Source: Inia geoffrensis (taxonomy: Eukaryota; Chordata; Mammalia; Artiodactyla; Iniidae). Taken from it: DNA of 64,000 nt. The translations under genes were made by a program, and so were the position numbers. The stretch is from contig CM070902.1 in the NCBI GenBank assembly GCA_036417435.1, positions 42,554,600 to 42,618,599 on the forward strand, read 5' to 3'. Each line of letters opens with the position of its first letter. The first letter of the stretch is position 1. Shown here piece by piece: positions 12,015 through 22,400 of the stretch. The notes under the pieces were generated by a model. That model had not been told where the DNA came from, searched no databases, and saw nothing but the letters and a program-made list of their open reading frames with translations.

Positions 12015-12375
12015 TGCTATGGACTGAATATTTGTATATCCCCCAGATTCATATGTTGAAACCCTCATCCCCAATGTGATGGTATTTGAAGATTCAGCCT
12101 TTGGGAGGTAATTAGGTCACAAGGGTAGATCCCTTATGATGGGATTATTTCCCTTTTAAGAAGAACCAGAGACTTGTTTCTTTTCCCTGCCTTATGAAGA
12201 TTCAGCAAGGAGGCATCCATCTGCAAACCAGGAAGAGAACTCTCACCAGACACCATATAGGCCAACACCTTGATTTTGGACTTCTTAGCTTACATAACTG
12301 TGAGAAATAAATTTCCATTTTTTAAGCCACCCACTCTACGCTATTATGTTATAGCAGCCTGAGCAGACTAAGACA
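12015..12375 (+). mobile_element. MLT1 solo LTR (ERVL-MaLR) with intact target duplication
   Basis: The 361-bp LTR begins TGCTATGGACTG and ends GACTAAGACA. It is flanked by the direct repeat CCATG at 12010-12014 and 12376-12380. An AATAAA-type signal lies near 12306. The host L1 reads continuously across the site if the LTR and one CCATG are removed, which proves insertion after the L1. Internal retroviral sequence is absent, as expected after LTR-LTR recombination. Confidence 0.9.
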
Positions 12376-12454
12376 CCATGAGTACTACTCAGTACTAAAA
12401 AGGAAAGAACTGTTGATACATGGAACAACCTAAATGACATAAAACTATATGCAC

Positions 12455-12659
12455 GGGCTTCCCTGGTGGCGCAGTGGTTGAGAGTCCGCCTGCCGATGCA
12501 GGGGACACGGGTTTGTGCCCCGGTCCGGGAAGATCCCACATGCTGGGGAGCGGCTGGGCCCGTGAGCCGTGGCCACTGAGCCTGCGCGTCCGGAGCCTGT
12601 GCTCCACAACGGGAGAGGCCACAACAATGAAAGGCCCGCATACTGCAAAAAAAAAAAAA
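12455..12659 (+). mobile_element. CHR-type tRNA-derived SINE (short form)
   Basis: It begins GGGCTTCCCTGGTGGCGCAG and ends in a pure A tail. A 14-bp target duplication, AAAACTATATGCAC, lies at 12441-12454 and 12660-12673. The A-box-like TGGCGCAGTGG is present; the B-box is slightly altered (GTTTGTGCCC). The family is typical of cetaceans and hippos and moves using L1 proteins. It was inserted in the older L1. Confidence 0.95.
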
Positions 12660-12800
12660 AAAACTATATGCACATGTAGCACTAATTTCAGATTATTAGT
12701 TTTGCTATTATGCTATGATTATATATGGTGTTACCATGGAAAATCTGGGTCTTTTCTGTATTACCTTTGTGAATCAGTAATTATTTCAAAATAAAGGGAT

Positions 12801-13200
12801 TATATATATTTTTAATCTTGACTCATTGGCCCTGGGAATGGCTGGTTGTCCGATCCTACAGCTCTCATCTTCTTCCTGAAACTTACTTTGTCTGTCTTGG
12901 CTCTGTGGAGATCAGCACCGTTCTCCTCCAGCAACCATATTCTCTTCCCACTGTGATAGGATGATGGGATAGATTTTAAAACCATTTTGGAGAGTTGAGT
13001 CTCTTTATGTTTGGATTCTAAACCAACAACAAATGTACCATCTTCTCAATGTATGTACCTTCTTATGTCATACAATTTATGGGCTCACTTGGAAGTAATG
13101 TACAGTTTATAACTGTTTAACTATATTGGGTCTAATTTTGTGTATATTATACTGCAGCTTGATGCCAAAACTCATGTTGTTTCCTCTTGCAGTTTTACAT
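12801..13200. other. Unassigned sequence
   Basis: No recognised repeat or gene between the L1 tail and the next MLT1 LTR. Confidence 0.3.
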
Positions 13201-13201
13201 G

Positions 13202-13548
13202 TGCTACAGTCTGAGTGTTTGTGTCCTGCAAAATGTATATACTGAGTACCTAATACCCAATGTGATAGTATTAGGAGGTAGGGATTTTGGAGGTGAATAG
13301 GTCATGAATGGAATTTGTTCCTTTATAAAATAGATCCCAGTGAGCTCTCCCACCCCCTATGCTATGTGAGAACACAATGAGAATATGGTCATCTATGAAC
13401 CAGGAAGCAGGCTTTCACTAGACACTAAATCTGCCAGTGCCTTGATCTTGGACTTCCTAGCATCCAAAACTGTGAGAAACAAATGTGTTCTTTATAAGCC
13501 AGCCAGTTTATGATTTTTTTGTTACAGCATCCAGAATAGAATAAGACA
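13202..13548 (+). mobile_element. MLT1 solo LTR
   Basis: It starts TGCTACAGTCTGAG, passes 'cccaatgtgatagtattagg' and 'atctatgaaccaggaagcag', and ends GAATAAGACA. The flanks ACATG and TCATG form a plausible 5-bp target duplication with one mismatch. About 347 bp. Confidence 0.85.
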
Positions 13549-13904
13549 TCATGCTATGGCTCTCCTATAAATGTATAAAAATAGATAAAGCAAGCATCAC
13601 AGTTTGTAGAAAAGAACACGTTCAGTTACTTTATAAAAATGAAAACCTTAAGTTCAAAACCTTTAACACTATTTAACTCTATTATTGAAAGCAAGAGATC
13701 AACATATTCAGAATTTTAGAAAGATCACCTGAAGTATTTGAGGAAGATTCTGGAGGGGAAGAGACTGAAGACAGAGAAAGAGCTATGGAAAGAGTTCAGA
13801 AAAGATAACAATGGAGTACACTTTATTTTTGCTAATTTTGAACTTCCTGTCTAGAATTTTCTACTCCATCTCAATTCAATTTAATATATGTTGAACAATA
13901 TGTC

Positions 13905-14395
13905 AAACACTGTTGGTTGCCTACCCAACAAGAATACCTAATTTTGTTTCACCCTGTCCCAATGTGACTCAGAGGCAAATCCTGATTATTTTTACCCAAA
14001 CGCAGCAGTATTTTCCCATAAACAATTATTGGCTTGAGGGAGGTCTATGACCCAATTTTAGTCAATGAATTATATAGTACAGGTTTGCTGGAGGGTCTTC
14101 CATGAAAGTTCCATAACTCAGACATAAACAGTAGGAATAAATAGTCCTTATTTTTCCCCTGAAAGTGACCATGCAGGGCTCTGGTCAAGGACAAAGTCAA
14201 AGTAATGAAGATGGTAAAATTGAAAGATGGAAAGAACCTGGGTATGTGATGAAATTGCTGAGACATTGAATAACCATCCTTGGAGCCACACTATCTATAG
14301 ACATGAGCTAATATATGTGCCCTACCATTTAAGTCAGTTAAATTGAGTCTTCTGATAGTTGCAGCCAAAAGCACCATTACTGATATAAACAATTA
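13905..14395 (+). repeat. Possible ancient LTR-like repeat
   Basis: The general layout ('cctacccaacaagaatacct', later 'gctggagggtcttcc', ending in a region with 'gccctaccatttaagtcagt') resembles old mammalian LTRs. I cannot name the family, and the match is from memory only. Confidence 0.25.
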
Positions 14396-16780
14396 CCACA
14401 AACACAGTGCTATATGTTAGAAACCAAAGTAAAGTTGTCATAAGCCTTGCCCCCAGGAGCGTGTCATCTTTTGGAGAAGTTTATTGTCCAGGTGCTAGGT
14501 GTCAAAATTAATCCTCTACTTCCAAGCTGTGGTTAAATTTCTCTACCTCTTATAAGGCTTACTCACATTGATTTCACTTATTCATGGATTTTTTAATACC
14601 ACTTTTAAAGCACTTATTCTAGTCTGTCTTGTTTTGCCAGTAAATAAACATTTCCCTCTGGTGGAGGACAAGGGTGAAGCTATCTGGGGGTTGTGTATTG
14701 CTTTGATTTGATTTGATTTGATTTTGAGGTGGGGAATTCAAATTATACAATCACGTATAGCCTATACATAATCACAGCCCTGACTGTAACTCAGATGATT
14801 TAATCTTCTGGTCCTGACCACAGGTCTACAAATACCACAAATAAATATTTAATAGAGGAAAGGCTAACTACTCAGTAGGCAATTGATGTTTCAGCTCTTG
14901 TTTCATTCCCTTTGAGGTCAGTACCACAAGGCCATCTTCAAGCTATCCTCTTTATCCCTCTGCACATTTATATGGCACTAGCTCTCTGTTGAGTGGAAAT
15001 GAGCATTGTGTAGCCTATTATCAAAACTACAAATTTGATTCTGTTGCGTTCTTAAAGAAAGGGTACACGATCACAGATTCACTTCTGTTTTATGCCCAGG
15101 CTTACTCCATCTCACACAAGTTGGCAAATCTGAGTTTAAGGAAAATCTATAGGAGTGTAGTAGTTTTACTGAGTATAATCATTCCATCTGCTGACATGGA
15201 AATCCCTGGAATTTGGTTCTCATAATGAAATTTAAAGCCCAAAGCTATCAAATTAAAATGGAGAACTTTTTTGCTCTTCAGGTACAGGAGCAATTGTTGC
15301 ATCTTAAATTGGGAGATCACCTAAATAAAACAAAACACTGAGCAAAAAATGCTATGCAAATGTATAAAAAATGGTTGTTTGAACTAAGAATATATCATTT
15401 TAGGAAAAGGTTATAGTGAAGATTTTTGCATCATAGAGTAAGCTTGCTCATTATAAAGAGGAGGTTTTAGATTTGGACAATCTGGTTTGTTGTCCTAACA
15501 TGACCAGCACCACCAGAAAATCACTGCATTTCCTGTGGTGTTGGTCATCATACAGAGCCCTAACCTCATGAGTCACTTAATTATTTTGCTCCCACAATGA
15601 CTCCAGCCTTTGAGTTTAAGAATACATGCTTTTTTTTCTGCAAATTTTTTTTTCAAAGTTTCAAAGGTATACCTTCCAATCAGCAACTGTTCTTTGAGTT
15701 GCTCTACAAAGTTTGTTAAACCTGTCTGTAGTCTTCAATCTTACAGTGTCTCTGTGACATCTCCTGCAGCTGAACCAGCACTCAGAGGCCACAGTGGATC
15801 AATGATCAAAGTCTCTGTATATGGAAGTACCAAGATTTCCTCTGAATGAAGCCCTGGGCCCAGGTCCTCCAAGATAATTGGATTTTCCCATCTTCCTTCA
15901 GCATCTACTCTGGGAAAGAAAATTGATTGGATGACAGTGAAAACCAAAGAGAGAGTAGAGAAGGAATCACCCCCTACCTTTTTTTTCTTCTTCCAGTTTA
16001 ACTCTGGTCCTATCTTTTGAAGTTGATATATGATCTGGGTCTGCTCAGCTTCCACCCTGGTACTCTTTAAAGATGGTGGCCAGATTTGCCATTTGATGCT
16101 TTCAATTCTGGTTGCCTTAGGTTTGAGAGACTATCTTTACTCCTGCTTGGGGACAAAAACACGTGGCCTGGTTCCCCCAAGGACAATATTTAAATGGAAA
16201 AATAATTGATAAGAAACAAACAAGAAAGATAGTAGGAAATTGTCAAGAATGGAGTTGAAGAGACTCCATGCTGATATCATTAGACATCACTTTTGAGGGA
16301 GTATATTGGTCAGAATAGTTATGTGAAGAGGCTTTAGTAGACACTTAGTGGACAAAGGTCAAAAGAATCAATGACTTATTTTGCAATATTTGTCTGAATC
16401 TCACTTCTTTGATTCTCTAGCCTGCCTTCTTCAAGAGTTCTCTCATTAACATTTCCTTGTCATAAGCCACATTATATATTTAAGTAACTTTAGAGATACT
16501 TTTGTATTGTGTCCAGGGGTCCTCATTCTACTCTTTGGAGTAAAGCATTATATGGTCAGGTTGTATAGTTTCCCTATCTATACACAACCTATATGCAGCT
16601 TGTGGGGTTTAACCCTATATGTACAGAGCTAGGGTTTGGTTCTTGGGAGCCAGACTGGATTACAAATCCTACCTAAGGCAGCCAGGAATAAAATGAGTTA
16701 ACCAAAGGAATAAAATTTGTCAGCTGAACACAGGATCAGTTGGAGACCAACTCTTTAGACTATGTCACAAAAATCAATGA
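14396..16780. other. Long unassigned stretch with a (GATTT)n repeat and a hairpin
   Basis: About 2.4 kb with no confident transposon. It includes a short GATTT pentanucleotide repeat at about 14700-14727, a strong inverted repeat at 15500-15548, and a weak MIR-like phrase at 16640-16690. Frames of 78-104 codons (14989-15225; 15610-15849; minus 15741-16055) overlap each other on opposite strands and show no motif. Confidence 0.35.
15500..15548. repeat. Imperfect inverted repeat (20-bp stem, 9-nt loop)
   Basis: The arm TGACCAGCACCACCAGAAA (15501-15519) pairs with 15529-15547 at 17 of 19 positions, counting one G-U, and one more pair (15500/15548) extends it. The loop is 15520-15528. It lies outside any repeat I recognise. 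Confidence 0.85.
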
Positions 16781-16789
16781 CAGTTGTCT

Positions 16790-17645
16790 AGTCCAAGGAA
16801 GAACATCTTTTTGGTTATCTACAGCTACAGAACCACCCACACCAAACTTAGTGGCTTAAAGCAACAACAATCACTTATTTTATTCATTTATCAGCAATTT
16901 GTGTGGGGCTCAGGTGGTATAATGGGAGCTGGAAGATCCATTTCAAAGATAGCACATGCACATGACTGACAAAGTTATGCTTGTGTTATAAGTTTAATTG
17001 TCCCCCTCCCCAACTTCATATGTTGAAATTGTAACCCTCAGCACCTCAGAAGGTGATCTTATTTGGAAATAGCATCTTTACAGAAGTAATCAAGTTAAAA
17101 TAAGGTCATAAGGGCAGACTCTAATCCAATAACAGTAGTATCCTTATAAGGGGAAATTTGGACAGAGGGAAATCTATGAAGACACAGGGAGAAAATGTAT
17201 ATCTACAAAGCAAGAAAAGAGGCCTGAAACAGATGTTTCCCCTATAGACCTAAGAATGAATCAACCCTGATTTCTTGTTGGTCTCAAGGTCAGACCAACA
17301 CCTTGGTCTCAGACTTTTTGCCTCCAGAACTGTCAGACAATATATTTCTGTTGTTTAAGCCACCTGGGAGCTCTAGGATGCTAACATAGCTAGTTATTAA
17401 TTTCTCTGCGAACGGGTTTCTCCCTGGGGACACTTGAGCTTCCTCATAGCATGGTGGCTATTTTCCAAGAATGAGCATTCCAAGAGCAAGGAAGTGGAAA
17501 ATGCCAGTTTCTTCCAGCTTGTGCCCAGAAACTGGCATGGTGTCATTTCCTTTGTATTCTATTGGTCAAAAATCAAGAGGCCTGATTCAAAGGCAGGGAG
17601 CATACTCCTCCCTTCTTGTTGGAACAAGAATCAAATAATTTGATG
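16790..17645 (+). mobile_element. Older MLT1-type LTR split by a younger MLT1
   Basis: The left part contains 'caaacttagtggcttaaagc' and the right part contains 'gtattctattggtcaaaaat'. In intact older MLT1 LTRs these blocks follow one another. Between them lies a separate MLT1A-like LTR (about 16984-17390). Subfamily assignment is inferred. Confidence 0.55.
16984..17390 (+). mobile_element. MLT1A-like solo LTR nested in older LTR
   Basis: It begins TGTTATAAGTTTAATTG, passes 'cttcatatgttgaaattgta', 'aaggtcataagggcagactc' and 'cagaactgtcagacaatata', then 'ctgttgtttaagccacc'. The end is degraded; a target duplication around TATGCT/TAGCT is possible but not clear. Confidence 0.75.
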
Positions 17646-17714
17646 TGAAAACCATCTCAAGCATTGAGACTGGCAAACAAGGTCAAGAATGGAGCATCTC
17701 GAACATGCTTTGTA

Positions 17715-17965
17715 AAAGATAACAGCTAACACATACTGAATACTTACCAGGTCTTAGGCACCATACTAAATGCTTATGTGCTTCCTTTCTTTCTACTCTC
17801 CTCATAATCCTGGAATATAGATGTTGCTGTTATTATTCCCAGTTTGGAATCAGAAAGACCAAGGAACTTACCTAGAGTCACACAGCTAATGATAGTTAGA
17901 ATTCCCATTTGAAACCAAAATGTTTGACTTCTGAGCTTATACTTTTAGCCACTGAAATACTGCTA
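17715..17965 (-). repeat. MIR SINE
   Basis: Antisense MIR: 'catactgaatacttaccagg', 'tattattcccagtttggaat' and 'agagtcacacagctaatgat' mark the conserved body in order. Confidence 0.85.
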
Positions 17966-18114
17966 CATGGATCTTCCAGGATGACTAGACTAGGAGTTTC
18001 TATATTGGAGATAACTCTGACTGAGACCTTCAAACATGCAGCTTCATGTTTTCAAGCTTCTCTTCCAGAGCATATTACCCATATCCTCTGGTTTAAAAAG
18101 AAAATGCAGGGAGG

Positions 18115-18580
18115 TTGGAGGACCTAGAGACTGTCATACAGAGTGAAGCAAGTCAGAAAGAGAAAAACAAATAACATATGCTAACACATATACATGGAAT
18201 CTAAAAAAAAAAAATCTAAAAAAAAAATGAGGTAGGACAGGAATAAAGACATAGACATAGCGAATGGACTTGAAGACATGGGGAGGGGGAAGGGTAAGCT
18301 GGGACGAACTGAGAGAGTGTCATGGACATATATACACTACCAAAGGTAAAATAGATAGCTGGTGGGAAACAGCCACATAGCACAGTGAGATCAGCTTGGT
18401 GCTTTGGTGCTTTGTGTCCACCTAGAGGGGTGGGATAGGGAGGGTGAGAGGGAGACACAAGAGGGATGGGGTATGGGGATATATGTATACATACAGCTGA
18501 TTCACTTTGTTATACAGCAGAAACTAACACACCACTGTAAAGCAATTATACTCCAATAAAGATGTTAAAAAAAAAAAAAG
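18115..18580 (+). mobile_element. Young cetartiodactyl L1 3' end, 5'-truncated
   Basis: The last bases of ORF2 ('gagactgtcatacagagtga') are followed by the 3' UTR: a G-rich tract (18279-18300), 'ctaaggtggacac'-type sequence, and the end 'ctccaataaagatgtt' plus an A tail. It is less decayed than most L1 pieces here. It cannot encode protein. Confidence 0.9.
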
Positions 18581-18584
18581 AGAG

Positions 18585-19600
18585 AAAATACAATTCGGTT
18601 CTCCTCATTTCATTTTTACATAAAGAATAAGAATGAAATCTAGCAAGTTCTATAAAACATTCATAGGTTTAAAGAAGACAGATATAGGCCAGATGAAAAA
18701 TTTGTTACTTTAAGAATAAACTCAAGTGCATCAAGTTTATAGGAACTGGTAGGAGAATAAATCAATTTAACTCTGTATCCCATCATTCTTTACAGGTTTG
18801 TAACAAGGTGTACTTTGTTAGATTTTAATCTGCCTACATTTGAGACAGCAAAGCTCTCCACAATCATCTTTTAATGGCATTGCAATTTATAGAGAGTAAC
18901 TAATTTCAAACTTCATAGCACTTGGCTTTTATGATTATTTCAAATCATTTAAATGCAAATGAATTTCCAGAGAGAGAAAACATCAAATGCCCTTGAGTGG
19001 CAACATGTAATCGAACCATGCACAGCAGCCACCATAGGAATCTGAAGCGGTTGGATAGGGTTGGATGGTAAGGCTGTATAAAAGTGTTGGCCTAAATCCA
19101 ATTTACTTTTCATTCCACATTGTATTCTATTTACCTACTTTGTCATTTTAATATGACTTACTTAATCCTCCTCTGAAATTTCATCCACTCCTCACTGAAA
19201 ACCTAACTTCGAGCTAGAAAAAGGAGGAATGGCAATGCAGCATTCCAAAACAATAATTGTTAACTCTTAGAGACCTCCTGCTCCTCTAAACCTTTTTGCA
19301 GTTGATGATGTTACTGCATGAGGCAGCCGCAAACATCTAAGCATGCATCAAACTATTGCTCTTTTTTCAAACTGAGCGTGTGTTCACCTGTTTGATCAAG
19401 TAATATTTTGTGCGCAGAATTGTTAAACAACAATGTACACATAGCGTTGGGACACAGAAGGCTGGCCCCTATATGAATTCATCCTAGTTTGCTAGTTCAT
19501 AAAAGCAGTGGAACTATCACTATCACAGCAGAGTCCACTTAGAGAAAAGCTGTGGATGGTAAGGTGCCCTTCATGGAGGAGGAAAGATGATACTTCATTA
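18585..19600. other. Repeat-free stretch, candidate conserved non-coding DNA
   Basis: About 1 kb with no transposon I can recognise. It carries a perfect octamer ATGCAAAT near 18953, several CpGs and non-repetitive AT-rich text. Candidate only; nothing in the sequence alone proves constraint or enhancer activity. Confidence 0.3.
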
Positions 19601-19604
19601 CTTC

Positions 19605-19760
19605 ACTCTACCTAGTGTATATGAAACTCTGGATTGGGCATTGGGGGTATAAGCATAAGTAATGTGTTATCCCTGGTCTCTATGAATTCACAATATAATA
19701 AAAGAAAAAAAGATGTTGTTAAATAGCTGTATCTCAAGAGCTATACAGGACTGTAGGACC
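19605..19760 (-). repeat. L2 LINE 3' fragment
   Basis: 'ttgggcattgggggtataag' and 'tggtctctatgaattcacaa' match the antisense L2 3' region. Confidence 0.55.
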
Positions 19761-19849
19761 TTGGCCATCTCTGAGTCTTAAAGAACACGAAGACAAAGAA
19801 GAGGGTGCATTATGTGGAAGATATTACAGAGAACAGCTTGAGTAAGTCC

Positions 19850-20065
19850 CTATTTTTACTCCCAGTTTTGGGGACTTTCCCTTCACAATGCTCATCACGT
19901 CTAATTTTTTATCGTTTTTAACTGCTGGTCCCCCTTCTAGAGTGGAAGTGCCATAGAAACAAGGACTTTGTCTGTCTGCTTAATTCTGTATCTTGCAGCT
20001 TAGCACAGGGTCCTGCACGTAGTAAGAACTCCATAAATATTTGTTGAATGCAAGCACCAAAGTCA
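19850..20065 (+). repeat. L2 LINE 3' end
   Basis: 'gaaacaaggactttgtctgt', then 'gcttagcacagggtcctgca', then the terminus 'cataaatatttgttgaatgc'. A typical L2 3' end in sense orientation. Confidence 0.85.
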
Positions 20066-20560
20066 ATGTTTCTTTCCAAAAATTTTAGTCACCATCCTCA
20101 CAATCGGTTTTCACACCCATCACGTGATCTCCTGCTTCTCCCTTTCCTCCCTGTGCTCATTCCCCCTCCTCCATGTTTGCCTCTTCTGGTCTTCTTATTT
20201 GGACCACAGGCCTCACTCTTCCTGTGTGGTCCTTCAGTGGCTATTTCAATGATTTGTTTTGATCATAAGACTGGCCTGATAATGCCACCTCTAATGATCT
20301 TTACTCCTCTGAATTTATACAACATGCGTTATCATTTTCATGCCTTTCAGCATAAAATTAGTGTGTTGTGTTTGGCTTCATGAAGTGTTTGTTTTTGTGT
20401 TGTCTGTGTGTGTGTGTTCAACACGAAAATCCTCATGAAACTCCTCAAAAGTAAAGACTGTTAAGTCTTTCATGGTTTGTTCTCCACTGTGTAGAATATA
20501 GTGCCAACCTCTATAAAGAGAACATCCAGTCTGATAAGCCTTCATGGCCACCTCAACACT
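20066..20560. other. Unassigned sequence
   Basis: No confident repeat. It holds a short TG run (20400-20418) and a 111-codon plus-strand frame (20048-20383) that starts inside the L2 end and looks non-genic, with a proline/leucine-rich composition from pyrimidine-rich DNA. Confidence 0.3.
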
Positions 20561-20564
20561 AGAC

Positions 20565-20665
20565 ATTGCTCTCCATTTTCTAGAAAAGCTGAATGACCAT
20601 CAGAGCATGAAGTGTCTTGCCCAGCATCAAATAGCAGGTGGGGAGGGCAGGATCCAGTATCCCTT
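20565..20665 (-). repeat. MIR fragment
   Basis: 'aagtgtcttgcccagcatca' and 'gcaggtggggagggcaggat' resemble the antisense MIR core. Confidence 0.55.
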
Positions 20666-20744
20666 CTCCCCAGTTCTAATTGTCACCATTCTTAGATACA
20701 CAATGATAGGACATGTGAAATGTGAGAATTTGAACCACTTAAAA

Positions 20745-20880
20745 TCTGTAGCTCTTCAACATCAGTTACTTCCCTGATCTGGGCCTCCATCGGTTCACCT
20801 CCAAAATGAGAAGTCTGGATTAGGGGACTTTCTAAATCCTCTCAATACCCAGAAGCTCCAGTTTCCATTTTCTGAGTCAA
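20745..20880 (+). repeat. MIR-family fragment
   Basis: 'cttccctgatctgggcctcc', 'cacctccaaaatgagaagtc' and 'aatacccagaagctccagtt' follow the MIR 3' half in sense orientation. Confidence 0.55.
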
Positions 20881-21300
20881 TGGTTTCTGCTGCCAAGGGA
20901 AAAGAATAAAAGATTCTGAATTACAAAACTGAACATTTCGATATATGACATAATAAGCTAACCTTCATATTATAACATAGTCACTGTTTTACTTTAACTT
21001 GTGCCCCAAAAAATGAACTAGGTTGGGATACAGTATGTGGATATCACTTTTAATCTTTTCTAAGGAGCTTAGAATTCAATTAAATATACTGACAGGTGAC
21101 ACAAAAATTACAGGGAGAAAGTGAGCCATCTATTCAAGGAACGTAGCACCCATGGGCAGGTTCATTGTGTGCAATATGGCTCTTAGCAAAAACCCCATCC
21201 ACTATTTTGACAAGAATTCAAAAGACTACCATAATAATATTTGGAAAAGATTGTGAAAGAAGATTAGTTGGACATTGAAAGTGTTTCATTTGGGCTCACA
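20881..21300. other. Unassigned sequence
   Basis: No recognised feature. Confidence 0.3.
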
Positions 21301-21304
21301 GAAC

Positions 21305-21550
21305 ATGAAGGTTGGTATAGAATAACAGTTAAAAGCATAGACTTTGGAGTCATCGAGATCTGAGTTAAATCTGGACTCCATAACTTCCAACCTGGAACAA
21401 GTTATTTAACATCCATAAACCTCAATACATACATTTTCAGGAAAAGGTAAATAAAAATATTCCCCTCAAGTGCTTTGTGTGTGGTTTCAGTGATATGATT
21501 TGTGCAGCTCCCAGGGCATAGCAAGTGCTCAATAAAGTTGATATAACAGG
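21305..21550 (+). repeat. MIR SINE, near full length
   Basis: 'agaataacagttaaaagcat', 'gactttggagtcatcgagat', 'gaacaagttatttaacatcc' and 'gcatagcaagtgctcaataa' occur in the order expected of a full MIR. Confidence 0.9.
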
Positions 21551-21734
21551 AGATCAATATTTATTAAATTGAATTCGCACAATTTTAAAAAGGTATACTG
21601 CTGAGACAATTGCCTCAAATCCTTTCTGGAAGTCAGAGCTTGTAAATAAACCACAAAGAATGGAAATGGAATGGAATGAGAAAAGGAAGTTGACTAATAA
21701 TCGTCACGAATATTTCCAAAGTTTTAAAAACACT

Positions 21735-21905
21735 CTTCTGTGCTTATCTCACTGGATAATCTCAGCAGTCCTTGAAGTGGGCAGAAAAAGGGTTGTGATC
21801 CTTACTTTAGAGATGAGGAAATTAGGTGGCATGGTTGCAGTCACCTAGTTACAAAGAGGTGGTGTTGGTTCTAATACCAACTAATTCTAAGTCCCCAACT
21901 CTTCC
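21735..21905 (-). repeat. MIR SINE
   Basis: 'ctttagagatgaggaaatta' and 'gcagtcacctagttacaaag' mark the antisense MIR core. Confidence 0.8.
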
Positions 21906-22289
21906 AAGGCAAATACCCTCAAAGTTTGTGTCAGGAGACTTTCAGGTAAAGAGCAAGGACTGGATTTCAACCAAGGTCAATAGGGGTTATACATAAAACT
22001 TAGAAGGGAAAGGATGATGAACTATAAAAAGGTGATAATTGTAGGACAAGTTAACACAAAATGTGGGTATTGATGAGACATGAGAAAAGTGGCAAAAGAA
22101 GAAATTTCCAGGAAGTCTAATCCATAGAAAGGAGCCTTTGGTTGTGGTTTCAATGTGTGCACTAGGACTTTTAATTCTCATTCTGGAGAATGAGATGTGA
22201 GCATGAATTTAATACCTGCTCCAGAAAGAGGGTTTTTTTCCCTGACTTGAGATGGAGGAAGAAAAGTCTCCATTCCCTGCCCCCATCTC
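21906..22289. other. Unassigned sequence
   Basis: No recognised repeat or gene. Confidence 0.3.
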
Positions 22290-22400
22290 ACAGTGCATTC
22301 TAATACAGGCCAGACACTTTTTCAGGGGCTAGACGTACAGACATGAGAAGCTAACTCTGTTAGCATTGTTGAGACCTAGTAAGGAAACCAAATAAGGAAA
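22290..22400 (-). repeat. L2-like fragment
   Basis: 'ggccagacactttttcaggg' and 'agacatgagaagctaactct' weakly resemble antisense L2. The following 100-150 bp may belong to another ancient repeat I cannot name. Confidence 0.35.

Larger units (their letters stand above)
10519..12800 (+). mobile_element. L1 with 5' end joined directly to ORF2 3' third; host of two later insertions
   Basis: About 80 bp resembling an L1 5' end ('ctgggaagatggagtagatg') is followed almost at once by late ORF2 sequence: 'gtatgctgaaaactaaaaaa', then 'tggaacaacctaaatgacat' near the end. Most of the 5' UTR, ORF1 and two-thirds of ORF2 are missing, so the copy is internally deleted rather than simply 5'-truncated. An MLT1 LTR (12015-12375) and a SINE (12455-12659) are inserted, each with a duplicated target. 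The L1 tail ends near 12797. Confidence 0.65.

Noticed and set aside
12015..12375. Endogenous retrovirus with coding capacity
   Set aside because: Only solo MaLR LTRs were found here and at the other MLT1 sites. No gag-, pol- or env-like internal sequence accompanies them.
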